Source: Thecamonas trahens ATCC 50062 (taxonomy: Eukaryota > Apusozoa > Apusomonadida > Apusomonadidae). From it: a stretch of 33,442 nt of DNA. A model generated the notes under the pieces. The model did no database searches and was not told the origin of the DNA. It saw nothing but the letters and a program-made list of their open reading frames with translations. Where the stretch lies: positions 345,209 through 378,650 of the forward strand of contig NW_013657655.1 in assembly GCF_000142905.1 (NCBI RefSeq), read 5' to 3'. The position numbers were made by a program, and so were the translations under genes. Below, piece by piece: positions 16,857-25,546 of this stretch (its first letter is position 1; each line of letters begins with the position of its first letter).

Positions 16857-18152
16857 TTAGTCATCAAAGGTGATCTTGTTGCTGTTGCCCGAGTCGAAGC
16901 CGATGCGGCCGGCCGAGGGGCGCGAGTTGAAGCCGCCACGGCCACCGCCACGGCCACCGCCACGGCCACCGAAGCCGCCACGGCCACCGCCACGGCCACC
17001 GCCACGGCCGCCGAAGCCGCCACGGCCACCGCCGCCGCCGGACTGACGCTTCTGTGCAAAGTCAACACGGAGGTCGCGGCCCATGCAGTCGGCACCGGCG
17101 AGCTGCTCCACAGCCTGCTGCGCGGCAGACTCCTCCGAGAACTGGACGTAGCCGTAGCCCTTGAAGTAGCCAGTCTCGCGGTCAGTGATGAGACGGACGT
17201 CACGGACGTCACCGACAGCACCGAACATCTCGCGGATGGCACCCTCGTCGGCGTCGAACGAGATGTTGCCGACAAAGACGGTGTCGGTCTCGACCGGGCC
17301 CGACGGGCGCGACGAGCGGTCGTTGTTGTAGGCGTTGGTCTTCGGGCCGCCGGTGAACTTCTTCGAGTTCGAGTTGGCAAAGTCGATGCGGATGTTGCGG
17401 CCGTCAACCTCGGCGCCGGTCATCTCGTCGATGGCCTTCTGCACAGACGCGACGTTGGCAAACTCGACGTAGCCAATGCCGCGGTGCTTGCCGGTGTCAC
17501 GGTCGTACACAATGCGGACGTCGGTGATCTCACCGATGTCCTTCATCGTCTCGTACAGCATGTCCTCGTCGCAGTTCCACGAGAGGTTGCCGCAGAAGAT
17601 GGTGCGGTCGTCACGCGAGGCCGGCTCGCCGGACGGCTGAGCAGACTCGTCGTTGAGCTTGCGCTTCTTCGTGGCCGGCGCGTCAGAGTCCGACGACGAC
17701 GAAGAGTCCGAGCCGGAGCCCGAGCCGGAGCCCGAGCCCGAGCCGGAGCCCGAGCCGGACGACGACGACGACGACGAGCCCGACGAGGAGGCCTTCTTGG
17801 CAGCGGGCGAGGCCGAGCGCTTGCGCTTGAGGGCAGCAGCGGGCTTCTCCGACGACGACGACGACGACGACGACGAGCCAGACGAGTCAGCGTCCGACGT
17901 GGCCTTGGCCACGGTCTCGGCGACAGCCGGGGCGGCAGCAGCCGACGACGACGACGACGAATCCGAGTCCGAGGACGACTTCTTGGCGGCAACCGGGGCG
18001 GGCTTGGCCGACGACGACGAAGACGACGAAGACGACGACGAAGACGACGACGACGACGGCGGCGGCGGCGGGGTCGGCGACTTGGCCTTGGACTTGGACT
18101 TGGACTTGGACTTGGACTTCTTGGACTTGGACTTGGACTGAGCACGAGCCAT
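16857..18152 (-). CDS. Nucleolin-like protein: acidic/Ser N-terminus, two RRMs, RGG tail
   Basis: A 431-residue protein with the nucleolin/Nsr1/gar2 layout. The N-terminus is (SK)n followed by several poly-Ser/Asp/Glu blocks. RRM1 at ~181-259 has RNP2 IFCGNL and RNP1 RGIGYVEF, with Ile where Phe/Tyr usually sits at RNP1 position 3. RRM2 at ~290-367 has RNP2 VFVGNI and RNP1 KGYGYVQF. A Gly/Arg-rich tail (~372-412) carries two identical RGGGRGGGRGGF units and the protein ends NKITFDD. Nucleolin family proteins bind pre-rRNA and nascent ribosomal complexes in the nucleolus; the Ser/acidic blocks are typical CK2 targets. The coding sequence is rich in (GAC)n/(GTC)n runs, so a long frame is also open on the other strand. 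The leader on the coding strand is pyrimidine-rich (18153-18280). Confidence 0.92.
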   Translation of the reverse strand: MARAQSKSKSKKSKSKSKSKSKAKSPTPPPPPSSSSSSSSSSSSSSSSAKPAPVAAKKSSSDSDSSSSSSAAAAPAVAETVAKATSDADSSGSSSSSSSSSEKPAAALKRKRSASPAAKKASSSGSSSSSSSGSGSGSGSGSGSGSGSDSSSSSDSDAPATKKRKLNDESAQPSGEPASRDDRTIFCGNLSWNCDEDMLYETMKDIGEITDVRIVYDRDTGKHRGIGYVEFANVASVQKAIDEMTGAEVDGRNIRIDFANSNSKKFTGGPKTNAYNNDRSSRPSGPVETDTVFVGNISFDADEGAIREMFGAVGDVRDVRLITDRETGYFKGYGYVQFSEESAAQQAVEQLAGADCMGRDLRVDFAQKRQSGGGGGRGGFGGRGGGRGGGRGGFGGRGGGRGGGRGGFNSRPSAGRIGFDSGNSNKITFDD

Positions 18153-19140
18153 CGAAGAGGACGACGAGGAGGAAGAGGAAGAGGCCGATGCCGAGGAAGA
18201 GGAGGAAGAGGAGGACGTTGATGAGGACTGGTGCCAGGAAGGAGGAGGAGGAGGAGGAAGAGGAGGAGGAGAGGGAGTTGCATGGAGGGGGGAGGTATGG
18301 GTGAGCCAACGAGATAATAATAATCAAGAGGGCGGAGCCAGGGAGACCAATACAGGGGGATAGGGAGAGGGGAAAGGGAGAGTGTGTAGACGCAACCCCC
18401 TGCCTACCACATACATGCATACATAGGGTATGCAGTAGTGGCATGACTTCCCCCCCCCTGCCCGCACCCTGTCGCCATTGCAGGCAGTGACAGTGTGTGC
18501 GGAACAGGGTAAAGGGCCCAGAAAATGGATGGGGAAATGGATGGGGAAATGGATGGGCCATCCGTTTCTGGATGGGGAGACCAGCAGCTCCTGCACTGCG
18601 CCACCGCCATCATCCCTCCAACCCTGCCACTAGCAGAACCCGAGACGAGTCTGGTGGATGGGTGGAGAGGGTGGGGAGGAGGAGGGAGGAGGCCAGGAGG
18701 CGGGGGTAGGGGGTAGGGGGGAGGGGGGACATGACCATAGTGGCCAATGTTCCTGTTGTGGGCCATCCCATGTGAGATGGTCCAACAACACCCGCTGGGG
18801 GCCCCTTGCCCGCACCCTCCCCCGCCCTCCCCGCCCTGCCGCGCACTGTCAAGGGAGCAGTGGGTGGAGAGGGGGGAGGGGGGAGAGGGGGGAGGAAGGG
18901 AAGGGTGGGAGGGGAAGTTACTTACACCCATGATGACTGTTGGAGTTCTCGAGTGGAGTGGTGGCAGAGGATGGTCCAGGATGGCTCAGGCGGTGTGGTT
19001 GGGCCTCCTCGACTCGTTCGCTCGCACTCGCCTGGCGAAACGAGCGAACGAACGGATTGGCCGATCGAGTCAAGGTGAGACGTGGTTTGATGACATGCTA
19101 CTACTACCAACCAAGCGAGACACAGTTGGAAGTTGGCCTC
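18153..19140. other. Intergenic region between two minus-strand genes, low-complexity
   Basis: 988 bases. The first ~125 bases are (GAG/GGA)-rich on + (pyrimidine-rich on the coding strand of the nucleolin-like gene) and probably form its 5' leader. Around 18523-18560 the word AATGGATGGGG recurs three times. G-runs fill 18656-18735 and 18860-18920. Several small frames exist but none has a recognisable domain. No tRNA seen. Confidence 0.5.
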
Positions 19141-20034
19141 TCAGATGACATCGTCCAGCCAGTCCTCGAGGTCTTCGGTTGTTGCGTCAACAGCAGCAGC
19201 AACCGCATCAGCGGGTGCGGGTGTGGCGGTGGCGGTGGGTGCGAGCTGGACCTTGCCGCTGCCGGTAGTCGACGGTGCCGTGCGGGCTGCCGACGACGCC
19301 AGGAGTGCGTCAACATCGCCGTCATCAGCGGCGGCGATGCCGGGCAAGGCGCCGTCGTCGAGCGAGATGGTGGCTGAGACAATGGGCGCGCGCCCGTCGA
19401 GCTGGGCCAGGCGATCGGCTTGCTTGCGGAGGCTTGTGCCCGCCGGCGCAGGGCGGTCCGGCTTGGACGGGCCCTCGAGGTCGCGGTTGTCGTCGGGCAA
19501 GGCCTCGACCGCCAGCGTCGCTGCATCCTTGTCCGTGTAGAGGCTCCAGTCGACGTCGTCGGCTGCCACGGCTTTGGTCAGCAGCTCGTCCGGCACGTCC
19601 AGCGCCTGGCCGACAGCCGACAGCCCGATGAGCTCAGCACGCTCCACAGCCTCCTCGCGGGTCTCCACCACCTCGAGCACATCCACCGACTCGACAGCTT
19701 CTCTCCGCAACGCCTCCTCCATGGCCTCGAACCGAAACGCGTTGCCATCGCCCTTGCCCCGCCGCCTGTACTTGTTCGCCTCATCACCTTCTTCATCGCC
19801 ACTCTGGGCCAACTCAGGATGGAGCTCTGGACACTGCGAGACCTGATGCGCCGCCGATCCGCAGCGATAGCACGTCCGAGATCCCCCACCTCCACGACCT
19901 CGCCCACCTCCACGATGACGGCGCACCCCCATGACCTTTCCCCTCCTTCCACGACCTCCACCTCGGCCTCCGCCTCCGCCTCCGCCTCCCCGGCGCTTGC
20001 TCTTCTCCTTGCCCTTGCGGCGGACCTGAGTCAT
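19141..20034 (-). CDS. RGG-box plus CCHC zinc-knuckle protein with Aven-like C-terminal motif
   Basis: A 297-residue protein from the ATG at 20034. Residues 1-53 are basic with Gly8 and RGG-type repeats. A zinc knuckle C-x2-C-x4-H-x4-C is at Cys55, Cys58, His63 and Cys68 (CYRCGSAAHQVSQC), a single-stranded nucleic-acid binding fold. An acidic helix (EEAVERAELIGLS) follows and the C-terminus ends TTEDLEDWLDDVI. From memory, human apoptosis regulator AVEN also pairs an N-terminal RGG region with a C-terminal EELEDWLDSMIS, and both carry a DxDxLL-type segment upstream (here GDVDALLASS). The zinc knuckle is not part of animal AVEN. RNA binding is well supported by motifs; Aven relationship is tentative. 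Head-to-head with the PI3K fusion gene, 555 bases apart. Confidence 0.8.
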   Translation of the reverse strand: MTQVRRKGKEKSKRRGGGGGGGGRGGGRGRRGKVMGVRRHRGGGRGRGGGGSRTCYRCGSAAHQVSQCPELHPELAQSGDEEGDEANKYRRRGKGDGNAFRFEAMEEALRREAVESVDVLEVVETREEAVERAELIGLSAVGQALDVPDELLTKAVAADDVDWSLYTDKDAATLAVEALPDDNRDLEGPSKPDRPAPAGTSLRKQADRLAQLDGRAPIVSATISLDDGALPGIAAADDGDVDALLASSAARTAPSTTGSGKVQLAPTATATPAPADAVAAAVDATTEDLEDWLDDVI

Positions 20035-20471
20035 GACCAGCCACCAGACACAGACACAGACAGTGTTGGAGTGAGTGAGTGAGGTGTTGGTGTTGGTGTT
20101 GGTGTTGGTGTTGGTGTTAGTGTGCGTGTGCGTGTGCGTCGGTCATACCCTGGTCCGCCACGCCCTGAGCAATGGAAGGCGACACAAGACGGACACCGAT
20201 GTGGGTGGTGGTGGTGGTGATGGGCCACCACATTGGTCTCTCTAAGCCCTCATCAGATGCACACACATCCACATCCATCCATCCATCCATCCATCCATCC
20301 ATCCATCCATCCATCCATCAATTCCCATATCCCTTCCCTCCCCTCCCCCCCCCTTCCCCCCCTTCCCCCCCCCTTCCCCCCGAAGAGGCCATGACAGCCA
20401 GTGAATAGTCATTCAATTGGCTGACGAGTCACCAGACGCCCACCAGACGCCCACCAGCGCCAGCCAGCCAG

Positions 20472-20509
<38 letters not shown>

Positions 20510-20589
20510 CACACGGCAGGTAGACACCACTACCACCCGACTCCGACTCTGAAAAGAGAGACAAAGAGGAGAGAGGAGGAGGAGGAACG
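20035..20589. promoter_or_regulatory. Divergent intergenic spacer with several microsatellites
   Basis: Between the zinc-knuckle gene (-) and the PI3K fusion gene (+). It contains a (GGTGTT)n tract at about 20083-20118, an (ATCC)n tract at about 20272-20319, C-runs at 20340-20382, and a (CA)n tract of about 37 bases at 20473-20509. The last 40 bases before the ATG are purine-rich (GAGAGGAGGAGGAGGAACG). No core promoter motif recognised; the promoter call rests on position. Confidence 0.45.
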
Positions 20590-23500
20590 ATGTCTGAGAG
20601 TTCAGAGGGCGAGATGTTTGCCTGCCTGGAAGAGCTGTATGGCTCCCAAGTCGCCGTCCGTGCCGCCGCCTCGGACTCGCTGCTAGACATGCCTGCTCAA
20701 ATTGGCGCACATGCTGCTGATGGTGATGCTGGGTGGGGTGATGATGATGGTGGTGGTCGTGGCATTGGTCGTGGTGGCGAGGCGGGAGAGGGCCAGAAGG
20801 TCGGGGGAAAGGGGGCGCCCGTCGGGGGCGCGCACTCTGCCGTGGCGGGGGCGGGCCGGTCGCGGGGAGCGACGGCGGTGGAGTCGCTCCTCACCGAGCG
20901 CTCGCACTTTGTTCCTGATGGCGATGCCAACGATTGTATGGTCTGTGCCTTGTCGTTCTCGCTGACAACTCGGCGGCACCATTGCCGCGCCTGCGGACGG
21001 CTGACTTGCGCCTACTGCGCACCCAAGTCACTCCTACTCTCGCAGTTTCATCCGCAGCCGATGCGGCTGTGCTCGCTCTGCTCGCGCGAGCTGGCCGGTG
21101 CTCTGCTGGAGCCCGAAACGCGACTTGTGCCGCTGCTCCTCAAGCTTCGCTCGCGGGAACGCCGAATGGCGCTCGCCCGCAGCGAGGCTGAAGAGGTCCT
21201 GTCCTCCCGAAACGCGTCCTCCGCTGTGGACTCGCCCGGTCGTGCCGCCCTGCGCGCCCGCCTTTCAGTCTCGATGTCGGCCCGCCGCGGCGTGACTCTT
21301 TTGAATCCGATGAAGTGTGAGCTCGGGCTGGTCTCGGCGCCGCCCGAGTGGCTCGCGCCGCAAGAGGTGACGCTCACCACGCCGGTCGCCATCGGCACCG
21401 TCATGCTCCCGCTGCCACCGGCGGAACGGGTCACCACCGGCGCGCTCTTTGGCTCGTACCTGGTGAGTATAGCCGGCCTCGCCGCCGCCGCTCCACGAGC
21501 CCTGCTCGGCAACCTCTGGCGGCCACTCTTTGACGCCACACGCGCTAGCGACGTGACCTTGCTCGCCGCCCTCCTCCGCGAGCTTGCGCCGGGCCTTGAT
21601 CCGTCGGTCGTCAACGACGAGGGCCTCTCTCTCTTACACTACGCGGTCAGCGCAGCGTGCGCTCCGGCAATCGCTCTCCTCCTTGACGCTGGTGCCAATC
21701 CTAATGGAACAGATGCGCATGGCGAGACTCCGTTGCATTTGGCCACGACATTGGGCGAAGACGAAATTGTCGACATGCTCCTCCGCGCCGGTGCCAATCC
21801 ACTGGCCGTTCCTTCGCCGGAACGGCCCGAGGCTACGCCACTCAAGTATGCCGCGCGCCAGCGGACCAAGCAAGTTCTGCTGCAATACATCAGCCCGGAC
21901 GTGCTCCCGCGGGTTCGAGCACTCGGCCTCGCCGGCCTCGCCCTCATCCCGATCCTCCTCCCCAACGGTGAGGTCTTCCACCTTGGCCTCCCCTCGCACG
22001 ACTGCACCGTCCGAGTTGCCCTCGCCGAGCTCCTGGTCCAGCTCGCCGCCCGCGCCGTCCTTCCGCAATCTGCGCTCGAGACGCCGTCGTACGCGTTGTA
22101 CGCGCACGGCGAACTCGGCGTGGTCCTCGGCCGTGAGCTCATGCTCTTCACCATCGACGTTGTCGTCAAGTACTGGCACGGCCAGTTCCTCGGCCCTCCG
22201 TTGCAGCTTATCGAGCTCATGGCCATCCCACCTGGCGCCGCTGCCTCGTGCCATGCCTATGCCGCTGACTCGGTCGTCCGCGCCGAGCTAGCCTCACTTC
22301 CGCCGTCGGCGCTTGCTTTCTCGCGTGCGCCCGAGACCCAGGCCTTCCTCTCCCGCTTTGTCCCGCGACTCGCCTCGCTCGCCGCCCGTCATCACCAGGC
22401 CTCGCCGCAGTATGCGCTCTCGGTGGTGTGCGGAACGCCGGCGCCAGCCGCACCTGACGCCATGCTCACCGTCAAGTTCCACCCGGACCCGGAAGGCAGC
22501 GCCTTCACCACCCTCCGTTGGCCTCTGCATGCCAAGACAAGCGACCTCATCGCCGACGTCCTTGCCAACTCCCGCGTCTTTGCCAAGTTTGGCCTCGACG
22601 TGCCGGGCCCCCGCGAGGCGCTCGTTCTCGCCGAGTGGGGCGCCGCCCCGCACTACATCCACTCGCACGACCTCCCGCTCTCGGCCTTTTCGGTCGTTCG
22701 TCGCGCACTCTCGTCCAAGCGCCACCGCGCCGTCCATCTCACCATCGTCGCCCGGCCGAGCCCAGCAAGCTCGGACGACGTCCTTATCGTCGAGCTCGGC
22801 GCAGGCGTGGCTGGTTGCCTCCCACCGCCCGACACCCACGCCCATCAGGCACTGGCGCTCACCCGATTGGGAAAGCTCCCGCGGCTCGACGGCGTGGCCG
22901 TGCCTGAATCAGTGCCCGAGACGCCGCAAGCTGTTGCCGATGACCTCGCCCGGGTCGTCGGCAGTCGGTGTGGACCTGAGCCGGTCGCACCGCTCACCGC
23001 ATGGGACATTGACGTCCCATTTGGCATCCAGGTCGTCGGCGCCGACTTTGTGCCGCCGCTCGCGTACCAGCTCTGTGCGCCCGCAAGCAAAAAGCGGCCG
23101 GCGCTGGGCCTCGCTATGGTTGTTGAGCTTGTCCACGCCACCCACGCGCTCGCAGCACCGCACGTCACTCACCTGTTGCCGTTCTCGGAAGCGCCGCGCT
23201 GGCAAGCGCGGGTCAACTTTGTACGCGCCACACGCCCACAGCCGATCCCGGTCTCGGACCTCCCGCTCGAGGCCAAGGTCATCGTCACCATGTTCCTCGT
23301 CCACTCGACGAGAGCGGCCTCGTTTGACGAGCTTGCCGAGAGCTATGCATCTTGGGCGGCCGGCGCTGTCGGGCCAGCCCGTGGCCGGGCCGGCTCAAGT
23401 GGGCCTGGCGCAGCCGAGGCGGCAGTAGAGTCCGGCGCAGCGCCCGAGGCCGGCTTTGCCGCCGACCTTGCTGCCGCGCATCCGTCGGCATGCCTGCCCG

Positions 23501-25506
23501 AGACGCTCGCCGGCGCGTTCTTCCCGCTTGGCTGGGTCGCTGTTCCGGTCTTCGACTCGCGCCGCGGCATGGCCCAGGGTGAGGTCACTGCGCGGCTGTG
23601 GCGTGATGCGCCGGGCAACCCGCTCGGGCCGCTCGGCTCGAACCCGCGGCTAGCCGGTGCTCTCCCGGTGGTGCTCTCGTTCCCGTCGTTTGCCCGACAG
23701 GTCATCCTCCCACATCCGCTTGCTCTCGACAATCCTGACGATGCCATGGCAGAGCTGTACGCTTCCGGACCGCTCTGCGAGCCAGACTCGCTCCTCGATG
23801 AGCTGTTTGGCCAGGGCCAGCCGCTGGCCACCGCCGCGACGCTTCCGGTCGACGCTTGCACGCTCTCGGCCGTTCTTGACGCCAACGACGCCGCCGAGCT
23901 TGATGCAATCCTCGGTCTCGACCCGCTCACGCAGCTGAGTCGGGCACAATGCGAGCTGCTCCGGCTCTACCGCGGATATCTCTCGGTAGCCGGCGTCTCG
24001 CCGGTCCGCTACCTCTCGTCGGTCGACTTTGCGTGCCGGGCCCAGGTCGCCGAAGCGCATGCGCTGCTCGTCCGCTGGCGGCGGCCGCAGGTCGACGGCG
24101 TGGACTTGTCTGTACTCGAGCTTCTCGGCCCGCACTTTGCTGACGAGATGGTGCGGATGTATGCGGTGAACGAGCTTGCACGGCTCGACGACGAGTTGTT
24201 GCTGCTGTTCATGATGCAGCTGGTCCAGGGCCTCAAGTACGAGCGGTGCCACGACTCGGCACTGGCGCGGTTCCTTCTCGGGCGGGCGCTGTGCAACCGG
24301 CACGTTGGCCACGCGCTGTTCTGGCACTTGCGATCAGACGTCCACGAGTCGGAGAACGAGGCCCGGTTTGCGCTGCTTCTCCACGCCTATTCTGCGGCGG
24401 CAGGGCGGGTGCAGGCTAGCGAGCTCGTGGCCCAACTGCGGTTGGTGGAAGGCCTCACTGACGGGGCCGAGTGGATCAAGGCCACCAAGTCGCAGCTCAA
24501 CGTGGGCTCGCTGCGCAAGCGGCTGAGAGAGGTGTTCGGCCCGGACGCTCCGGTCTCCTCGGGCCTCCCGTACAACATGACGACCAAGGTCGGAGCGCTT
24601 GTGGTGGACAAGTGCAAGTTCATGGACTCGAAGAAGCGGCCGCTGTGGGTAGTGTGCACGGAGGCGTCGCCGCGGGCCGACTCGCGGCTGCCGATCATTT
24701 TCAAGACCGGCGACGATCTGCGGCAGGACGTGCTGACGCTGCAGCTGATGCGGGTGATGGATACCGAGTGGCGCAACGCCGGTATGGACCTCTGCATGTC
24801 GCTGTACTCGGTGGTGGCAACCGGAAAGGAGGCTGGCATGATCGAGGTCGTGGCCAACTCGGCAACGCTTGCCGACATCCAGATGGCGGCCAAGGGCGCG
24901 CGGTCGGCGTTCTCAGACAGAGTACTTGCCGACTGGCTACTCGAGGCCAACGTCGACTCGCGGGCGCACGCGAACGCTGTTGAAACGTTTGTGGCGTCGT
25001 GCGCAGGCTACTGTGTCGCCACCTACGTGCTCGGCATCGGCGACCGGCACAACGACAACATCATGCTCGCCCGCGACGGCTCGCTCTTTCACATTGACTT
25101 TGGCCACTTTCTTGGCAACATCAAGCGCAAGTTTGGCATCTCGCGCGAGCGCACGCCGTTTGTCTTTACGCCCGACATGGTGTACGTCATGGGCGGACGC
25201 GACTCGCCGCAGTACGCCCACTTTTTGGAGCTTGCCTGCGCCGCTTACAATGTGCTCCGCGCGTCGGCCACCAAGCTCATCAACCTCTTTGCCATGATGC
25301 TCAATGCTGGCATTCCCGAGCTCTCCTCGGTTCGCGACCTCGAGTATCTTCGTCGCGTCCTCCGCCTCCAAGACACCGACGAGGAGGCTGCGACGTACTT
25401 TCGCGATCTGGTCGACGAGTGTCTCCGTGGCGGGTGGAAGCACATGCTCAACTGGTACGTCCACAACAAGGTCCATGCATCGGCACTGCTCTCGGCCCAC
25501 ATCTGA
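20590..25506 (+). CDS. FYVE-ankyrin-phosphoinositide 3-kinase fusion, class-I-like
   Basis: A 1638-residue intronless protein. Domains in order: FYVE zinc finger ~107-167 with the RRHHCR core and four Cys pairs (the usual WxxD is FVPD here); two ankyrin repeats ~342-406 (GLSLLHYAV, GETPLHLATTLGEDEIVDML); an ABD-like segment ~452-540 (IPILLPNGEVFHLGLP) similar to the p85-binding domain of class IA p110; a Ras-binding-like domain ~623-723; a C2 domain ~800-1043 (PLGWVAVPVFD); the helical PIK domain ~1112-1280; and the kinase ~1333-1638. Catalytic residues are intact: Lys1372 in IIFKTGDDLRQD, Asp1485 in GIGDRHNDN, and Asp1503-Phe-Gly. The activation loop KRKFGISRERTPFVFTPDM has the two basic boxes of PIP2-using class I enzymes. 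A PI3P-binding FYVE finger on a class-I-like kinase is unusual. No frameshift seen. Confidence 0.95.
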   Translation: MSESSEGEMFACLEELYGSQVAVRAAASDSLLDMPAQIGAHAADGDAGWGDDDGGGRGIGRGGEAGEGQKVGGKGAPVGGAHSAVAGAGRSRGATAVESLLTERSHFVPDGDANDCMVCALSFSLTTRRHHCRACGRLTCAYCAPKSLLLSQFHPQPMRLCSLCSRELAGALLEPETRLVPLLLKLRSRERRMALARSEAEEVLSSRNASSAVDSPGRAALRARLSVSMSARRGVTLLNPMKCELGLVSAPPEWLAPQEVTLTTPVAIGTVMLPLPPAERVTTGALFGSYLVSIAGLAAAAPRALLGNLWRPLFDATRASDVTLLAALLRELAPGLDPSVVNDEGLSLLHYAVSAACAPAIALLLDAGANPNGTDAHGETPLHLATTLGEDEIVDMLLRAGANPLAVPSPERPEATPLKYAARQRTKQVLLQYISPDVLPRVRALGLAGLALIPILLPNGEVFHLGLPSHDCTVRVALAELLVQLAARAVLPQSALETPSYALYAHGELGVVLGRELMLFTIDVVVKYWHGQFLGPPLQLIELMAIPPGAAASCHAYAADSVVRAELASLPPSALAFSRAPETQAFLSRFVPRLASLAARHHQASPQYALSVVCGTPAPAAPDAMLTVKFHPDPEGSAFTTLRWPLHAKTSDLIADVLANSRVFAKFGLDVPGPREALVLAEWGAAPHYIHSHDLPLSAFSVVRRALSSKRHRAVHLTIVARPSPASSDDVLIVELGAGVAGCLPPPDTHAHQALALTRLGKLPRLDGVAVPESVPETPQAVADDLARVVGSRCGPEPVAPLTAWDIDVPFGIQVVGADFVPPLAYQLCAPASKKRPALGLAMVVELVHATHALAAPHVTHLLPFSEAPRWQARVNFVRATRPQPIPVSDLPLEAKVIVTMFLVHSTRAASFDELAESYASWAAGAVGPARGRAGSSGPGAAEAAVESGAAPEAGFAADLAAAHPSACLPETLAGAFFPLGWVAVPVFDSRRGMAQGEVTARLWRDAPGNPLGPLGSNPRLAGALPVVLSFPSFARQVILPHPLALDNPDDAMAELYASGPLCEPDSLLDELFGQGQPLATAATLPVDACTLSAVLDANDAAELDAILGLDPLTQLSRAQCELLRLYRGYLSVAGVSPVRYLSSVDFACRAQVAEAHALLVRWRRPQVDGVDLSVLELLGPHFADEMVRMYAVNELARLDDELLLLFMMQLVQGLKYERCHDSALARFLLGRALCNRHVGHALFWHLRSDVHESENEARFALLLHAYSAAAGRVQASELVAQLRLVEGLTDGAEWIKATKSQLNVGSLRKRLREVFGPDAPVSSGLPYNMTTKVGALVVDKCKFMDSKKRPLWVVCTEASPRADSRLPIIFKTGDDLRQDVLTLQLMRVMDTEWRNAGMDLCMSLYSVVATGKEAGMIEVVANSATLADIQMAAKGARSAFSDRVLADWLLEANVDSRAHANAVETFVASCAGYCVATYVLGIGDRHNDNIMLARDGSLFHIDFGHFLGNIKRKFGISRERTPFVFTPDMVYVMGGRDSPQYAHFLELACAAYNVLRASATKLINLFAMMLNAGIPELSSVRDLEYLRRVLRLQDTDEEAATYFRDLVDECLRGGWKHMLNWYVHNKVHASALLSAHI

Positions 25507-25546
25507 AAATGTACGGCAGGCAGCACTAGAGACTTTTTACGCTCCC

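Noticed and set aside
16827-18221. A 464-codon plus-strand frame opposite the nucleolin-like gene
   Set aside because: It is the complement of RRM and poly-Ser coding sequence and consists mostly of Arg/Gly and Leu/Gly runs; the minus strand has clear RNP motifs.
22313-23428. A 371-codon plus frame overlapping the PI3K gene
   Set aside because: Ser/Arg/Pro-rich shift-frame product within a region where the main frame has RBD and C2 domain features.
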